Source of the DNA: Gimesia alba | GTDB lineage: Bacteria; Planctomycetota; Planctomycetia; Planctomycetales; Planctomycetaceae | DNA: 64,000 bases | Assembly: GCF_007744675.1 (NCBI RefSeq) | Contig: NZ_CP036269.1 | Location: forward strand, 3,699,546 to 3,763,545 | Direction: 5' to 3' | Shown: in pieces, positions 45,148 to 54,705 of the stretch | Layout of the letters: every line of letters starts with the position of its first letter | How positions within the stretch are numbered: position 1 is the first letter of the stretch | Position numbers and translations under genes: made by a program | The notes under the pieces: generated by a model | Database searches by the model: none | What the model was told of the DNA's origin: nothing | The model's input: the letters and a program-made list of their open reading frames with translations, nothing else

Positions 45148-47928
45148 CTACTGTAACTTTTCCAATACAGGAATCGCTTCTTCCTGGTTCAGTGGCTTTT
45201 GCATCTGCTTCGACTGAACCTGCACTAAAACGCGAGCATCCCCTTTGTTTTGAGCTGCGAAAGAGAGCTCGAAGTTTAACGCCTGCTTTGCGGGTAATTC
45301 CTGAGCAGGTTCAAAGATGATGTAAGAGCCTGCCTGTTTATAGCGGACCGGACCTTTGGCTGCGAGAAAGACCAGTTCATTGGGGATCTTGACGCGAAAT
45401 TCTACATTCGTAGCAGAGGCACTCCCCTGATTCACGAGCTGAATCTGCATCGCCATTTTTTCGCCGACTTCAAGAGGGCCCTTTAATTCGCTGGTCTCCA
45501 CTTTCAGTAATGGTTGACCAATGACGGTGACTTCTGACTGCAGGTTAGCCGAATATTTTGTGTTGTTGTCGGTGACGACCTGGACTGTGCTGATCAGTTT
45601 ACCAACTTCAATGGGCTCCAGTTCAACAGTCAAAACTCGCTGCTCACTGGCAGCTAACTCCGGGATGTCCCACTGGACGACATTGCGGACGGTATCAAAC
45701 TGTCCGTTGGCCGAGGCTGTGACAAACTTCATCCCGGGAGGGACTGATTCGAAGACGGAGATATTTTGAATTGGCTTTTCTGTGTTGTTTGCGATTGTAT
45801 TTTCATAGACACCGGAACGCCCTAGATACCTGTTTTTGGGGCCTTTGCGGGTTAATAGAAACTGTTCGCCGTTCCCAATGACTTTCAGAGGAACTTCGGT
45901 TTCTGCTTTGAGATTTCCATCTCCCATAACGCTGGAGATATTTTTGCCGGCACCGGGCTTGATGGCTTTTAGTTTCAATTGAACCTGTTTGGTTCCACCG
46001 GCAGGAATGACGCCGATATTGTATTCCAGGTCATCGCCTCCAGGGTGAGTGAATTGTGGAGGGATGATGCTGCGAATGTAAACGTTTTTGGCATCACCTG
46101 TGCCTGAATTAGTGATGGTGTAATTAACGACGGTAATCTCACCAGGTTTGACGGCTCCCGGCTGGTCCGACTGAATCACCAGTTTGGGAGAAGTGATTTT
46201 TGTTTCAGAGGCAACTTCCGTGACGAAATTCACGGTTGCAACACTGCCGATTTGTCCGGCTGTTTCAGGGATGACTCGGATGGATATTTTCTTTTCCATC
46301 CCAGGGCTCATTTCTCCCAGTCGCCAGATAATGCGATCTTTTATCTGTTCTGCACGAGGAATGGTGCCTGTTAATTTAGCCCCTTTGGGGATACGATCCT
46401 CGACAACGACGTTCTGGGCCGATGTGGTGCCACTGTTTTTGACAAGCACGTGATAAATGAATGGCTGCCCCAGAATGGCTTCGGGAGGCGCCACTTTCTG
46501 AATCGTCATTTTCGGAGATTGCGTCTTTTGCTGGGCTGACAATTTTGCCGGCTCTTGAGGAACAGGTTGATTTCCCTCGACGAGATTCAATGGCTTGGGT
46601 TCAGAAGCAGGTGCAATTTGAATCGGCTGTGGTGCTGGTGTATTCTGTGCTTTTGTTTTGCCTTCAATCGTAAAGAGTGGTGGTTCCTGTGGAGCAGTCT
46701 CTTTCCGTTTTTTGATGACGACTACATCAGACGGTTCTTCAGCCGGTGTCGGTTCTGGTTGAGGAGTGGTTTCCAGAGGAGCTGGTGTCGAGTCGTTCGC
46801 GGTTTTCTCTGGTTCTACCGAAAAGGGATTGGCTTGCTTTTCCTCGTTGTTCGCTGAATTTGGTGGAGTGCTTTCAGGTAACTTCAATTCGAGTGGCTGA
46901 GCCGGCTCTGCTGGTTTTGCAGCAGGTTCATTTCCAAACGGGTTGAATTCTTGCTCGACTTCCGGTGTTGGTAGTTCAGCCGGCGGTGTCGCAAGCGGCT
47001 TCGCTTCAGGTGTTTCCTCGGCCTTGGGGACCGTCATAAAGGGATTGGAATCGACCTTGGGAGTTGCAGGGAGACTCCCCTCCTTGATTTCAAACGGAGA
47101 GTCATCAGTCTCCAGTTTTGTGGCAGGAGACGTATTTCCCGAAAACGGATTTTCCTGGCTTTTCCGTTCATTATCAGTGGCCGTCGGTAACTCAGGGGTA
47201 GGAGACAGAGTTGGTTTCACCGGCGCTGCTTCCTGCTCAAAGGGGCTGACAGCTTCAGCCGATTTGGAAATGGTTTCCCGTGGTGGGATTTTCGTTTTTG
47301 TATCTTCAGGGGCTGGCGTGTTATCGAAGTTCGTATCCAGTCCAAATTGTGGGCCCGTTTTGAATTCTGATTCCAGGGGGGCTGTCATTGCCGCCTTCTG
47401 CTTTTCTGTCGTCGCTGGCTGTGCGGATTCAGCAAAGGGGTTTTCATCGAAATCTGGCGTTTTCAATGCGGGAGGTTCACGAAAATCCAGACCTTTGGCA
47501 GGAGGGGTGAAGGCATTTTTATCCTCAGGTTCGAACTCATTTTCATCCTGGAGGTCGAGGGCCGATTCTTCTGTAGCCGCTGTAAGTTTGATTTTGGAAG
47601 AACTTGGGGTTGTATTCGGGGCGAATGGCGGTTCTGATTTTGACTTGATCGGTGTGGCGTTTTGTGCTGTCAGTTCAGAGAGTTCGGTAGGAACCTTATC
47701 GCGAGGAATTTTGATCTCGCCTACCTGGGGTTCAGTCTGGTCGGGAAGCATTGATGTTTCAGGTTGTGAGCTTGCCGATTGGGAATCCACTGATTCCAAT
47801 ACATCCAGCTGTCCTATCTGGTTTTCAATATTACCAGACTGGATGCCTTTCTGTGCCTGGAGAAACATCAAGACGCCGAGGCCTACAACACCAGTGACGG
47901 CGATGAGTTTGATCGCTACATTCGACAT
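45148..47928 (-). CDS. DUF11-repeat surface protein with long NPF-motif linker
   Basis: 926 residues, ATG at 47928 with AAGGGAG upstream. Residues 5-25 (AIKLIAVTGVVGLGVLMFLQA) are a membrane anchor. Residues about 30-470 are a Pro/Glu/Ala-rich, low-complexity region with repeated NPF tripeptides at about 163, 260, 295, 329 and 367 and SPF at about 228 and 277. Residues about 470-926 form four DUF11-type beta-sandwich repeats (for example YHVLVKNSGTTSAQNVVVED, GEITVVNYTITNSGTGDAKN, VGEKMAMQIQLVNQGSASAT), which are extracellular adhesion or wall domains. It is the last gene of a minus-strand run (NAD kinase, secreted protein, cyclase). Why NPF motifs recur is unknown. Confidence 0.85.
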   Translation of the reverse strand: MSNVAIKLIAVTGVVGLGVLMFLQAQKGIQSGNIENQIGQLDVLESVDSQSASSQPETSMLPDQTEPQVGEIKIPRDKVPTELSELTAQNATPIKSKSEPPFAPNTTPSSSKIKLTAATEESALDLQDENEFEPEDKNAFTPPAKGLDFREPPALKTPDFDENPFAESAQPATTEKQKAAMTAPLESEFKTGPQFGLDTNFDNTPAPEDTKTKIPPRETISKSAEAVSPFEQEAAPVKPTLSPTPELPTATDNERKSQENPFSGNTSPATKLETDDSPFEIKEGSLPATPKVDSNPFMTVPKAEETPEAKPLATPPAELPTPEVEQEFNPFGNEPAAKPAEPAQPLELKLPESTPPNSANNEEKQANPFSVEPEKTANDSTPAPLETTPQPEPTPAEEPSDVVVIKKRKETAPQEPPLFTIEGKTKAQNTPAPQPIQIAPASEPKPLNLVEGNQPVPQEPAKLSAQQKTQSPKMTIQKVAPPEAILGQPFIYHVLVKNSGTTSAQNVVVEDRIPKGAKLTGTIPRAEQIKDRIIWRLGEMSPGMEKKISIRVIPETAGQIGSVATVNFVTEVASETKITSPKLVIQSDQPGAVKPGEITVVNYTITNSGTGDAKNVYIRSIIPPQFTHPGGDDLEYNIGVIPAGGTKQVQLKLKAIKPGAGKNISSVMGDGNLKAETEVPLKVIGNGEQFLLTRKGPKNRYLGRSGVYENTIANNTEKPIQNISVFESVPPGMKFVTASANGQFDTVRNVVQWDIPELAASEQRVLTVELEPIEVGKLISTVQVVTDNNTKYSANLQSEVTVIGQPLLKVETSELKGPLEVGEKMAMQIQLVNQGSASATNVEFRVKIPNELVFLAAKGPVRYKQAGSYIIFEPAQELPAKQALNFELSFAAQNKGDARVLVQVQSKQMQKPLNQEEAIPVLEKLQ

Positions 47929-48199
47929 GGGACTCCCTTCCCGCTGAACAAGCTCTTAAAAAACACAGAATTACCAGGCAGGCCACTCACTTTATGGTTC
48001 ATTAAAGTCAGGTAAATGGAATGGCCCTGTCATCGTTCAGAGTCGTCATCAAAACGGAAACGGATCGATGTTCGCATTGTGCGAGAGTTTCATAGCAAAT
48101 ATTACAATTTAAGGGAAGAGAATATTTGGGAAAATCTGCGTATCTGCTTATAAAAGGCGATGATAGGTCCAGGGGTGAACCTGGTGAGGCTGTCGTGTT

Positions 48200-49129
48200 T
48201 TACTCAGATTGAGGGGGTTCGGTATCAAAATCGAACCATTTCATCGCACTGCTCATCGGCTCAATTCGCAGAACGACATAACCGTCCTGGAAGATCCGGA
48301 CGGTTCCCGTTGATTCCGATACCGCAATGGCGATGGCACCGGTTTCTTTGGAGATGGCAGCGGCGGCCCAATGACGGGCGCCCAAGCCTTTCGACAGGGT
48401 TAATCCCTCAGCAGAGGCGTTTAAAATCCGTCCAGCAGACTGGACGACCCCATCTGAGCTGATAATGAAGGCACCATCGATTTGCGCCAGTTCTTTCATG
48501 CTCTCTTTGACGCGGGGGTTGCTCACCATCCGGTCTTTTTGTGAGTAGCCTTTAAAGGGATCGTGAACCTGTTCGTGCGACAGAGATAAGACTTTGCGAT
48601 GGTTTCCGACGACAAATAAAGCGCCAACCGGTTTTCCTTCCCGCCCTTCCCGTCCAATTTCGACTGCGAGATCTACGACGGTTCTTAATGTCTGGAGTGG
48701 AACTTTGGTCTCAAGTCGCTGCAAATCACGTGAGGTCAGTTTGGCCAAGTGATCTGCGAGACTGACGATACTTAATGAATCGGCGTGTTCTCGTTCAAAG
48801 CCTGCATAGAGAGCAATAATGCGATCCCCGGATGCCAGGATTTCATCAGCAATCGCCTCCAGAATGGCCTGGCTGATCTGAACTTGCCGGGTCTGTGGCT
48901 CATGAATGAGAGGGACCAGAGCAATGCCGTCTTCTTGTGCGGCGCGCTGGACATCAGGCTTATCTGAGGAAACAACGAGTCGTAATTTCCCGAGTGATTT
49001 GCTGATTTCCAGGAAATCGTACGGGATATCGGCCAACAGGAAGACGACTTCAATCTCACAATCACTGGCCAAACGCTTGGCTACTTTCAGCAAGCTGGTT
49101 AATTGTGGAGAAAGCTCAACCCGTTTCAT
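48200..49129 (-). CDS. DisA/DacZ-type diadenylate cyclase
   Basis: 309 residues from the ATG at 49129 (a TTG four codons upstream is less likely). The C-terminal half is a DAC domain (about 165-300): DGAFIISSDG contains the DGA motif (218-220), and KGLGARHWAAAAISKET matches the GxRHRAA motif but reads RHW (252-254) instead of RHR. GAIAIAVSESTGTVRIFQDG follows. The N-terminal part (about 1-125) has a Rossmann-like alpha/beta fold with SGDRIIALYAGFE, like the PK_C-like domain of archaeal DacZ and the related bacterial CdaZ. The enzyme would make cyclic di-AMP from two ATP. A promoter (49357-49384) lies about 230 bp upstream. Confidence 0.83.
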   Translation of the reverse strand: MKRVELSPQLTSLLKVAKRLASDCEIEVVFLLADIPYDFLEISKSLGKLRLVVSSDKPDVQRAAQEDGIALVPLIHEPQTRQVQISQAILEAIADEILASGDRIIALYAGFEREHADSLSIVSLADHLAKLTSRDLQRLETKVPLQTLRTVVDLAVEIGREGREGKPVGALFVVGNHRKVLSLSHEQVHDPFKGYSQKDRMVSNPRVKESMKELAQIDGAFIISSDGVVQSAGRILNASAEGLTLSKGLGARHWAAAAISKETGAIAIAVSESTGTVRIFQDGYVVLRIEPMSSAMKWFDFDTEPPQSE

Positions 49130-49500
49130 GTCCGTTCTCAATAGAAGCAGTGATTGTTAGTGACGCATCTTTCTGATTTAGTTGAAGCCTTGTTTGGCAA
49201 CCGGCTCTTCTTTCGCAGCATCCCCGAGATTTTCCACGTCAAAGTACATGGAGCACGAAGATTGTTCAGGATGTGTTCACAGTTTCATGAACAAGGCCTG
49301 AGGGTGAAGAGAAGTGGCAGTCTGCAAGGGCTTACATACTTTCACGGCGATCTCTAAGTGTAAAATAATTGTTGTCAGCGTCAACACATAAGTACTTGTC
49401 AGCCTTCAAAAAAAGCAATACCGGGGCCAGAAAGGTCATGGTTGGATGCGAGATCATCGATCCTGGATCTGGTAGTGTGCTATTCTGCAAAGGAAGTTCG
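49130..49500. other. 371-bp region upstream of the cyclase gene
   Basis: No convincing gene. It contains the minus-strand promoter of the cyclase gene at 49357-49384 and a TGTTCA/TGAACA inverted repeat near 49277. The long leader may hold regulation. Confidence 0.5.
49357..49384 (-). promoter_or_regulatory. sigma70-type promoter for the diadenylate cyclase gene
   Basis: On the minus strand, TTGACG (49379-49384) and TACACT (49357-49362) are spaced by 16 bp. The start site would be near 49350, giving a leader of about 220 nt to the ATG at 49129. Confidence 0.5.
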
Positions 49501-50394
49501 TTATTTTGTGTCGGATTCCGTATCTTTCTGGGCCAGGCTTGTTGGGTCGACCAGGGTTTCGACGCGCGTCGAAACAGCTCGCATTGCTCCCTTGCCCTGA
49601 AAGACTCCGACTTGTGCTTTATCAAGGGAGACGTCCTGTGAAAGGATGACTCCACGGTCGAGATCCAGTTTAATCGTCCCGGCCGGGGTCTTTTGAATGA
49701 GTTGGAGCCCTAATTTGGGGTCATTCAGACGGAGCATGATTTTGGTTTTGAAGGTGATGACTGCGGTCTGATTTTCGACGGAATCCAGCGTAAAAGTCCG
49801 GCGGATGGGGACTTTTTTCCTCAGGGTTTTTCCCACTGAGACTTCCACATCGTATTCTTCCTTCCAGCTATCACCAATTTTGACCTTGTTTTCAGGCAGC
49901 GGGATCAGAAATCCCTGGTTTGGAGTATTCGGGGTTTCCTTCTCCTCTTTTTTGTCGTTAGAAATGACTTTTCCAATAGGGGAATAGACGATACGAGAAG
50001 GCTTGCCGATACTGGCCTGAATCGGCTCGAATTGTTTGAGAACTTTCTGGTTCTTATCTGCAGAGTCAAAGGTGGCTGGTGTTTTATTGTCGAATTTGAC
50101 ACTCATTTGCACCCGGTCAATCATGGTTTCCAGTGTGCCATTTCCCTCTTCATCAACCCAGATCACGCGATAGTGTTTCAAGGTTTTCGTGCTGTTTTCA
50201 GTCTTTTCTTTGTTCTGGTTTAATTGAACCTCGATTTTATTCAGTGAATCCACATGATAATGGACAAATTCGTTGGGATTGAATTTATAGCGCAGCGTAT
50301 ATTCCGTTGCGTCTTCTTCCGCAAACGTGACCGGTAATGCTAGCGTTGACAGGCTCAGCACAAATGAAAGCACACAGAACACAAAAGACCGCAT
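49501..50394 (-). CDS. secreted hypothetical protein (DUF6263-like)
   Basis: 297 residues with a signal peptide (MRSFVFCVLSFVLSLSTLALP) and AAGGAG six bases before the ATG. The mature part resembles the DUF6263 type of planctomycete exported proteins: YTLRYKFNPNEFVHYHVDS, TLKHYRVIWVDEEGNGTLET, a Lys/Glu-rich middle and KVKIGDSWKEEY. It is rich in beta strands and has no catalytic motif I recognise. It lies between NAD kinase and the cyclase on the same strand (122 bp and 371 bp gaps). Function unknown. Confidence 0.7.
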   Translation of the reverse strand: MRSFVFCVLSFVLSLSTLALPVTFAEEDATEYTLRYKFNPNEFVHYHVDSLNKIEVQLNQNKEKTENSTKTLKHYRVIWVDEEGNGTLETMIDRVQMSVKFDNKTPATFDSADKNQKVLKQFEPIQASIGKPSRIVYSPIGKVISNDKKEEKETPNTPNQGFLIPLPENKVKIGDSWKEEYDVEVSVGKTLRKKVPIRRTFTLDSVENQTAVITFKTKIMLRLNDPKLGLQLIQKTPAGTIKLDLDRGVILSQDVSLDKAQVGVFQGKGAMRAVSTRVETLVDPTSLAQKDTESDTK

Positions 50395-50516
50395 CAGGGA
50401 CTCCTTCCCTCTAAAAATGGTTGTCAGTTCTCCATAACCTGTGGTGAGGTTATCAGATCGGAGATTTTATGGGGAGGCCATTTTTGCCGCAGAGAGGATA
50501 TTTTTGAGTGAACAGA

Positions 50517-51377
50517 CTACTCTGCCCCATATTTGGGCTGTCCACCCCAGCCTAATTTGCGATTGAGTCGGGAATAGTAGTTGAATCCCGGGATGCGCGC
50601 GAGCTTAAATGTGACCGACGCTTTGGTGATTTCCAGTCGGTCGCCGGCTGAATACGGGACCTTGATTTGTCCATCAATCACCAGCATGGCTCCCTCCGGA
50701 ACATTCGCGGCGGTCAAAGAGTAAAGACAATTCGCGTTATCAACCAGCGGACGATTCGAGGGCGTATGTGGACAAATCGGGGTGATCACAAACGCCTGCA
50801 GGTCCTGTTTCAGGATCGGACCTCCTGCGGACAAACTGTGGGCAGTCGAACCAACGGGAGTGCTGATGATCAAGCCGTCCCCGCTGTAGGTTGTGACAAG
50901 CTCATTATCCACGGCCAATTCGACATCGATCATCGACAACGCTCCCGCCGAACTAATGACGACTTCGTTTAACCCAAGATAGGAATCAACGTTTCCATCT
51001 GCCTTAATATGCTTACATTCAAACATCAGATGTTCGACGATTTTGTATTTTCGCTCTAAAATCAAGGCGAAATTCTTACAGAATCCCTCTGGTGTCAGGT
51101 CTGCCAGAAAACCCAACCGCCCCAGATTGACGCCGATCATCGGTAACTGTTTGAGCCGCATTTGGCGGCACGCCCTGAGAATCGCACCATCGCCCCCGAG
51201 TACAACAACCAAATCAACCTCAGAATCATGGGGAGAAAAATCTTCGATGATTGAAACCGCAGAGACGTAAACCGAGGATTGTGCTTGAAGGTGATTATGA
51301 ATCTGTTCCCACGCCGATTGAATATGCGCGCTTTGATCCCGTAACAGGAACATTAAATTAAGAGGCGAATCAGGCAT
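50517..51377 (-). CDS. nadK: NAD kinase
   Basis: 286 residues. The ATP/NAD-binding motifs are present: VVVLGGDGAILRA (GGDG 61-64, with catalytic Asp63), GVNLGRLGFLADL, and the block TYSGDGLIISTPVGSTAHSL with SAGGPIL. The enzyme phosphorylates NAD to NADP in the cytoplasm. It starts the minus-strand run that includes the secreted protein and the diadenylate cyclase. ATG at 51377. A housekeeping gene without obvious oddity. Confidence 0.95.
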   Translation of the reverse strand: MPDSPLNLMFLLRDQSAHIQSAWEQIHNHLQAQSSVYVSAVSIIEDFSPHDSEVDLVVVLGGDGAILRACRQMRLKQLPMIGVNLGRLGFLADLTPEGFCKNFALILERKYKIVEHLMFECKHIKADGNVDSYLGLNEVVISSAGALSMIDVELAVDNELVTTYSGDGLIISTPVGSTAHSLSAGGPILKQDLQAFVITPICPHTPSNRPLVDNANCLYSLTAANVPEGAMLVIDGQIKVPYSAGDRLEITKASVTFKLARIPGFNYYSRLNRKLGWGGQPKYGAE

Positions 51378-51659
51378 GTTTTACTTTCAGCACAGAATCA
51401 AAGGGAGAGGGGCCCGGTCACATCTCAGGCATTATACGCGCCGTTCTTGTGAGAGCCAATGTCCCGAGCCCCGTTCTCGCGCAAGGCAGATCAGATTTAT
51501 ATGTAAAACCAGGATGAATCGCCGCTTTCCGGGCCTGTCCCTGATCACAGCGAAACGAATTCCAGAGATGTTTCGCGGAAACTGTAAATTTCTCGTAGGA
51601 TCGGCTACGATAGAATTTTCACGCTGAATTCTCCTGACTTTCATCAATAAAGCGTTTTC

Positions 51660-52343
51660 ATGAATTATTTTGCGCACGGGATGAGGTTTGTTGATCGTCC
51701 GTATTATCTAGTGGGAACTGCCCTGCCCGACCTGTTGGCGGTGGTTGATCGTCGTGTCCGACTGCGAATGAAAAATGTGATTCCGTTTACTGGGGATGAC
51801 TCAACCATTCAAACCGAAGTCGCCTCCGGAATCCAGCAGCATCTGGAAGACGATCATTGGTTTCATTCTACTCAAGGTTTTCTGGAAACCAGCACCGATT
51901 TATCACTCCTGTTCCGTAAACTCTTTGCCGACGATGAGTATGCACGGGTTGGGTTTCTGGGGCATATTGTCACCGAACTCCTGCTGGACGGCGTGTTAAT
52001 GGATCAGAACCCGGGATTGATTGACCAGTATTACGCAGCCTTCGAGCAGATTGATCCAGTGGAAATCGAACAGGCGACCAACAAAATGGCCACGAAAAAT
52101 ACGGATCAGTTGAAGCTCTGGCTCGTCCATTTTTCTAAAGAAGGTTTTTTAAGGGATTACCTGGATTCACAAAGACTGTTGGTACGCTTGAATCAAGTGA
52201 TGAAACGAGTCAAACTACAAGCATTACCCGCGGAAACCATTTCCATACTGAAAACAGGCCGAAGAATCGTAGAAAAGCGTCTCGACGATTTATTGCCGCC
52301 TGAGCATTTTGAATCTCAATTGATTGAAAGAAAACAACTATGA
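51660..52343 (+). CDS. conserved hypothetical protein, ACP-phosphodiesterase-like helical fold
   Basis: 227 residues. It opens MNYFAHGMRFVDRPYYLVG with TALPDLLAVV, a pattern also seen at the start of acyl-carrier-protein phosphodiesterase (AcpH-like) proteins (FLAH...LPD). Later segments (HHLEDDHWFHST region, LGHIVTELLLDGVLM) contain several His and Asp residues fit for metal binding, as in the HD-like fold. It is cytoplasmic and helical. The stop codon overlaps the start of the epimerase gene (ATGA), so the two are translationally coupled. The enzymatic call is inference. Confidence 0.7.
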   Translation: MNYFAHGMRFVDRPYYLVGTALPDLLAVVDRRVRLRMKNVIPFTGDDSTIQTEVASGIQQHLEDDHWFHSTQGFLETSTDLSLLFRKLFADDEYARVGFLGHIVTELLLDGVLMDQNPGLIDQYYAAFEQIDPVEIEQATNKMATKNTDQLKLWLVHFSKEGFLRDYLDSQRLLVRLNQVMKRVKLQALPAETISILKTGRRIVEKRLDDLLPPEHFESQLIERKQL

Positions 52344-53182
52344 AGTACGGCTTGAATATGCTGCTTTGGACATCCGATGTGAATGAATCGCATTTTGGAC
52401 TGCTGGAACAGATTAAAGGCTGGGGCTATGACGGCGTCGAGCTGCCGATTTTCGAAGCCGATGAAAAGAAGTTTTCGCTGGTTGGCAAAAAACTGTCTGA
52501 ATTAGGTTTAGAGTGTACTGCCGTCACAGTCTGCACGCCTGATGAAAATCCCATTTCCCCCGATGCGAAAATCCGTGAAGCCGGCCTCGAGCGACTGAAA
52601 CGCATGCTTGATATGTGTGCCGCTTCAGGAGCCACTCATATCTGTGGGCCGATTCACTCTGCTTTGGGTGAGTTCACCGGCGCCGGACGGACAGCCGACG
52701 AATGGAATTACGGCAAAGAGACCTTGGCCAAAGCAGCCGACTATGCACAAACCCTTAACGTGACGCTCGTCTGCGAATATTTAAATCGCTTCGAATGTTA
52801 TTTCCTGAACTGTGCAGAAGACTGTGCCCAGTTCACACGCGAAGTGAATCATCCCAATCTGAAAATGATGTACGATTCGTTTCACGCGAACATTGAAGAG
52901 AAATCGATCACCGGGGCCGTCAAAGCCTGTGCTGATCAGATGGTGCATGTCCACATTTCTGAAAACGATCGCTCCACTCCGGGTGAAGGCGGCGTGAACT
53001 GGGACGAAACGTTTTCTGCTCTGAAAGAAGTCAACTACGATGGCTGGTTGATGATTGAAGCCTTCGGCCTGGCACTGCCCGAACTGGCAGCCGCCACTCG
53101 CATCTGGCGGAAGATGTTCCCGACAGAAGAGCATTTAGCAACCAAAGGTCTGGAATTTATGAAAACCCGCTGGGAAGGATAA
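52340..53182 (+). CDS. sugar epimerase (D-psicose/D-tagatose 3-epimerase-like TIM barrel)
   Basis: 280 residues. The TIM-barrel AP_endonuc_2 fold with the pattern of ketose 3-epimerases: KYGLNMLLWTSDVNES, GYDGVELPIFE, LVCEYLNRFECYFLN (Glu metal ligand), MMYDSFHANIEEKS (Asp and His), VHVHISENDRSTPGEGGVNW (His), and MIEAFG (Glu). It would epimerise a free ketose or its relatives at C3 with Mn/Co; L-ribulose or hydroxypyruvate relatives are possible. The ATG overlaps the upstream stop codon by ATGA. A strong terminator follows, closing this two-gene unit. Confidence 0.86.
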   Translation: MKYGLNMLLWTSDVNESHFGLLEQIKGWGYDGVELPIFEADEKKFSLVGKKLSELGLECTAVTVCTPDENPISPDAKIREAGLERLKRMLDMCAASGATHICGPIHSALGEFTGAGRTADEWNYGKETLAKAADYAQTLNVTLVCEYLNRFECYFLNCAEDCAQFTREVNHPNLKMMYDSFHANIEEKSITGAVKACADQMVHVHISENDRSTPGEGGVNWDETFSALKEVNYDGWLMIEAFGLALPELAAATRIWRKMFPTEEHLATKGLEFMKTRWEG

Positions 53183-53201
53183 CGTTCCCGATCTTTGAGT
53201 C

Positions 53202-53244
53202 AAAATGGAGTAAACATCGTGCTGAATGTTTACTCCATTTTTTT
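53202..53244. terminator. bidirectional rho-independent terminator
   Basis: AAAATGGAGTAAACAT pairs with ATGTTTACTCCATTTT across an 8-base loop, followed by a run of seven Ts. It sits between convergent epimerase and glmM genes. Confidence 0.9.
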
Positions 53245-53249
53245 ATAGC

Positions 53250-54599
53250 TCAACCAACCGCTTTTTCGACAATTTCCATCGCCTTGTTACAGAGCGTTTC
53301 CGCTTCTTTCTGCTGCGGTGCTTCGGCAATCACGCGAATGATCGGCTCCGTATTGCTGGCTCTGACTTGAACCCAGCGGTCATCCCAATCCAGTCGCAGG
53401 CCGTCACCCGAAGAAGCGGTAGCATCATCAAAATGGCTTTCGAGTGCTTTACAGGCATCATCAACCTGCTCGCGCGGGCAGGTGATTTTGTTTTTGACAA
53501 TGCTGTATTGCGGCAGCGAATCGGCCCAGGCACTCAATGTTTGACCGGAAGCGGCTAAACCAGCCAGCACATAAGCCATGCTGACATAGCTGTCGCGGAC
53601 GTAGCCCACTTTGGGGTCAATCACGCCCCCGTTTCCTTCTCCGCCAATAATCGCGGTTTCCTGTTTCATTTTGGCACAGACGTGTGCTTCTCCCACATAC
53701 GAGCGGAAAAAAGGGCAATTGTATTTTGCAGCAATATCCGCGGTCACGCGACTGGTGGAACCGTTGACGACGATCGGGCCAGGAGTCCGCGCCAGAACGT
53801 AGTCGGCTCCCAACGCCAGCGTCAGTTCTTCGCCGATATAGCGACCCGTTTCATCAACAATTGCCAACCGGTCGGCATCCGGATCTTGTGCAAAACCAGC
53901 GTCCGCCTTGTGCTGGACGACCGCTTCAGAGAGCCCCGTCAGATTTTCCTTGAGCGGTTCCGGGGTATGCTCGAACTGGCCGTCTGGCGTCTCGCCCAGA
54001 ACGATCACTTCGCAGCCGAGTGCTTCCAGTAATTGAGGCGTCGCGACCCCGCCCGAACCATGATTGCAGTCCAGAACCACTTTAAACTTCCGTTGCTGGA
54101 TCTGCTCGACATCCACCAGTTCCAGCACGCGGACAATATGCGGGCCGGCGGCATTATCATAAACTTCCAGAGTCCCGAGTTCATCCCATGGAACATAGTT
54201 GAATTTTTCGTTGTTAAGCACATCCAGCAGTTGCTCGCCCTGTTCCCGGTTATAGACGGAACCTTCCGCCGAAAAGGGTTTCAGACCGTTCCAGGGAATC
54301 GGATTGTGGCTGGCCGTAATTTGAATCCCACCCGCCGCATTGAGATGCGTCACGAGCACGCCGCACGTGGGAGTCGTCGCAATGCCGGCATCAACCACCC
54401 GACAGCCCGTAGAAATCAGGCCGGCGATGACCGCGTGACGCACCATTTCTCCGCTGGCCCTGCCGTCTCGTGATAAAACAACCGTCCCTTTGTTGGCGAT
54501 CGTGCCCACGGCTGCGGCGAAACGCGTTAAATAGTCGGGCGTCAATCCATTCCCCACAACGCCCCTTAAACCGGAAATACTGAGAATCCGTTCCGACAT
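53250..54599 (-). CDS. glmM: phosphoglucosamine mutase / phosphohexomutase
   Basis: 449 residues of the alpha-D-phosphohexomutase family. The catalytic phosphoserine is Ser98 in IQITASHNPIPWNG; the Mg-binding loop is QDPDADRLAIVDE (239-244); the sugar-specificity loop is GGEGNGGVIDPK; the phosphate-binding C-terminal loop is RASNTEPIIRV. The GEGNGG loop is closer to the archaeal-type GlmM than to the usual bacterial GEQSGH form, so glucosamine-phosphate mutase activity is likely but phosphomannomutase is not excluded. It isomerises GlcN-6-P to GlcN-1-P for UDP-GlcNAc. Single gene on the minus strand. Confidence 0.85.
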   Translation of the reverse strand: MSERILSISGLRGVVGNGLTPDYLTRFAAAVGTIANKGTVVLSRDGRASGEMVRHAVIAGLISTGCRVVDAGIATTPTCGVLVTHLNAAGGIQITASHNPIPWNGLKPFSAEGSVYNREQGEQLLDVLNNEKFNYVPWDELGTLEVYDNAAGPHIVRVLELVDVEQIQQRKFKVVLDCNHGSGGVATPQLLEALGCEVIVLGETPDGQFEHTPEPLKENLTGLSEAVVQHKADAGFAQDPDADRLAIVDETGRYIGEELTLALGADYVLARTPGPIVVNGSTSRVTADIAAKYNCPFFRSYVGEAHVCAKMKQETAIIGGEGNGGVIDPKVGYVRDSYVSMAYVLAGLAASGQTLSAWADSLPQYSIVKNKITCPREQVDDACKALESHFDDATASSGDGLRLDWDDRWVQVRASNTEPIIRVIAEAPQQKEAETLCNKAMEIVEKAVG

Positions 54600-54705
54600 G
54601 GTATGTTCCTGCTCAAGAAAAAAAGAGTTGTCCTGTCACTTTGAGTTGATATGGGAAAACCATAATGCAGCCGCACTGAAATGACAATCCCGACTCGAAC
54701 AGAAA

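Noticed and set aside
46943-47947. 334-codon plus-strand frame opposite the DUF11 gene
   Set aside because: A shadow of the Pro/Ser/Glu-rich low-complexity region on the minus strand.
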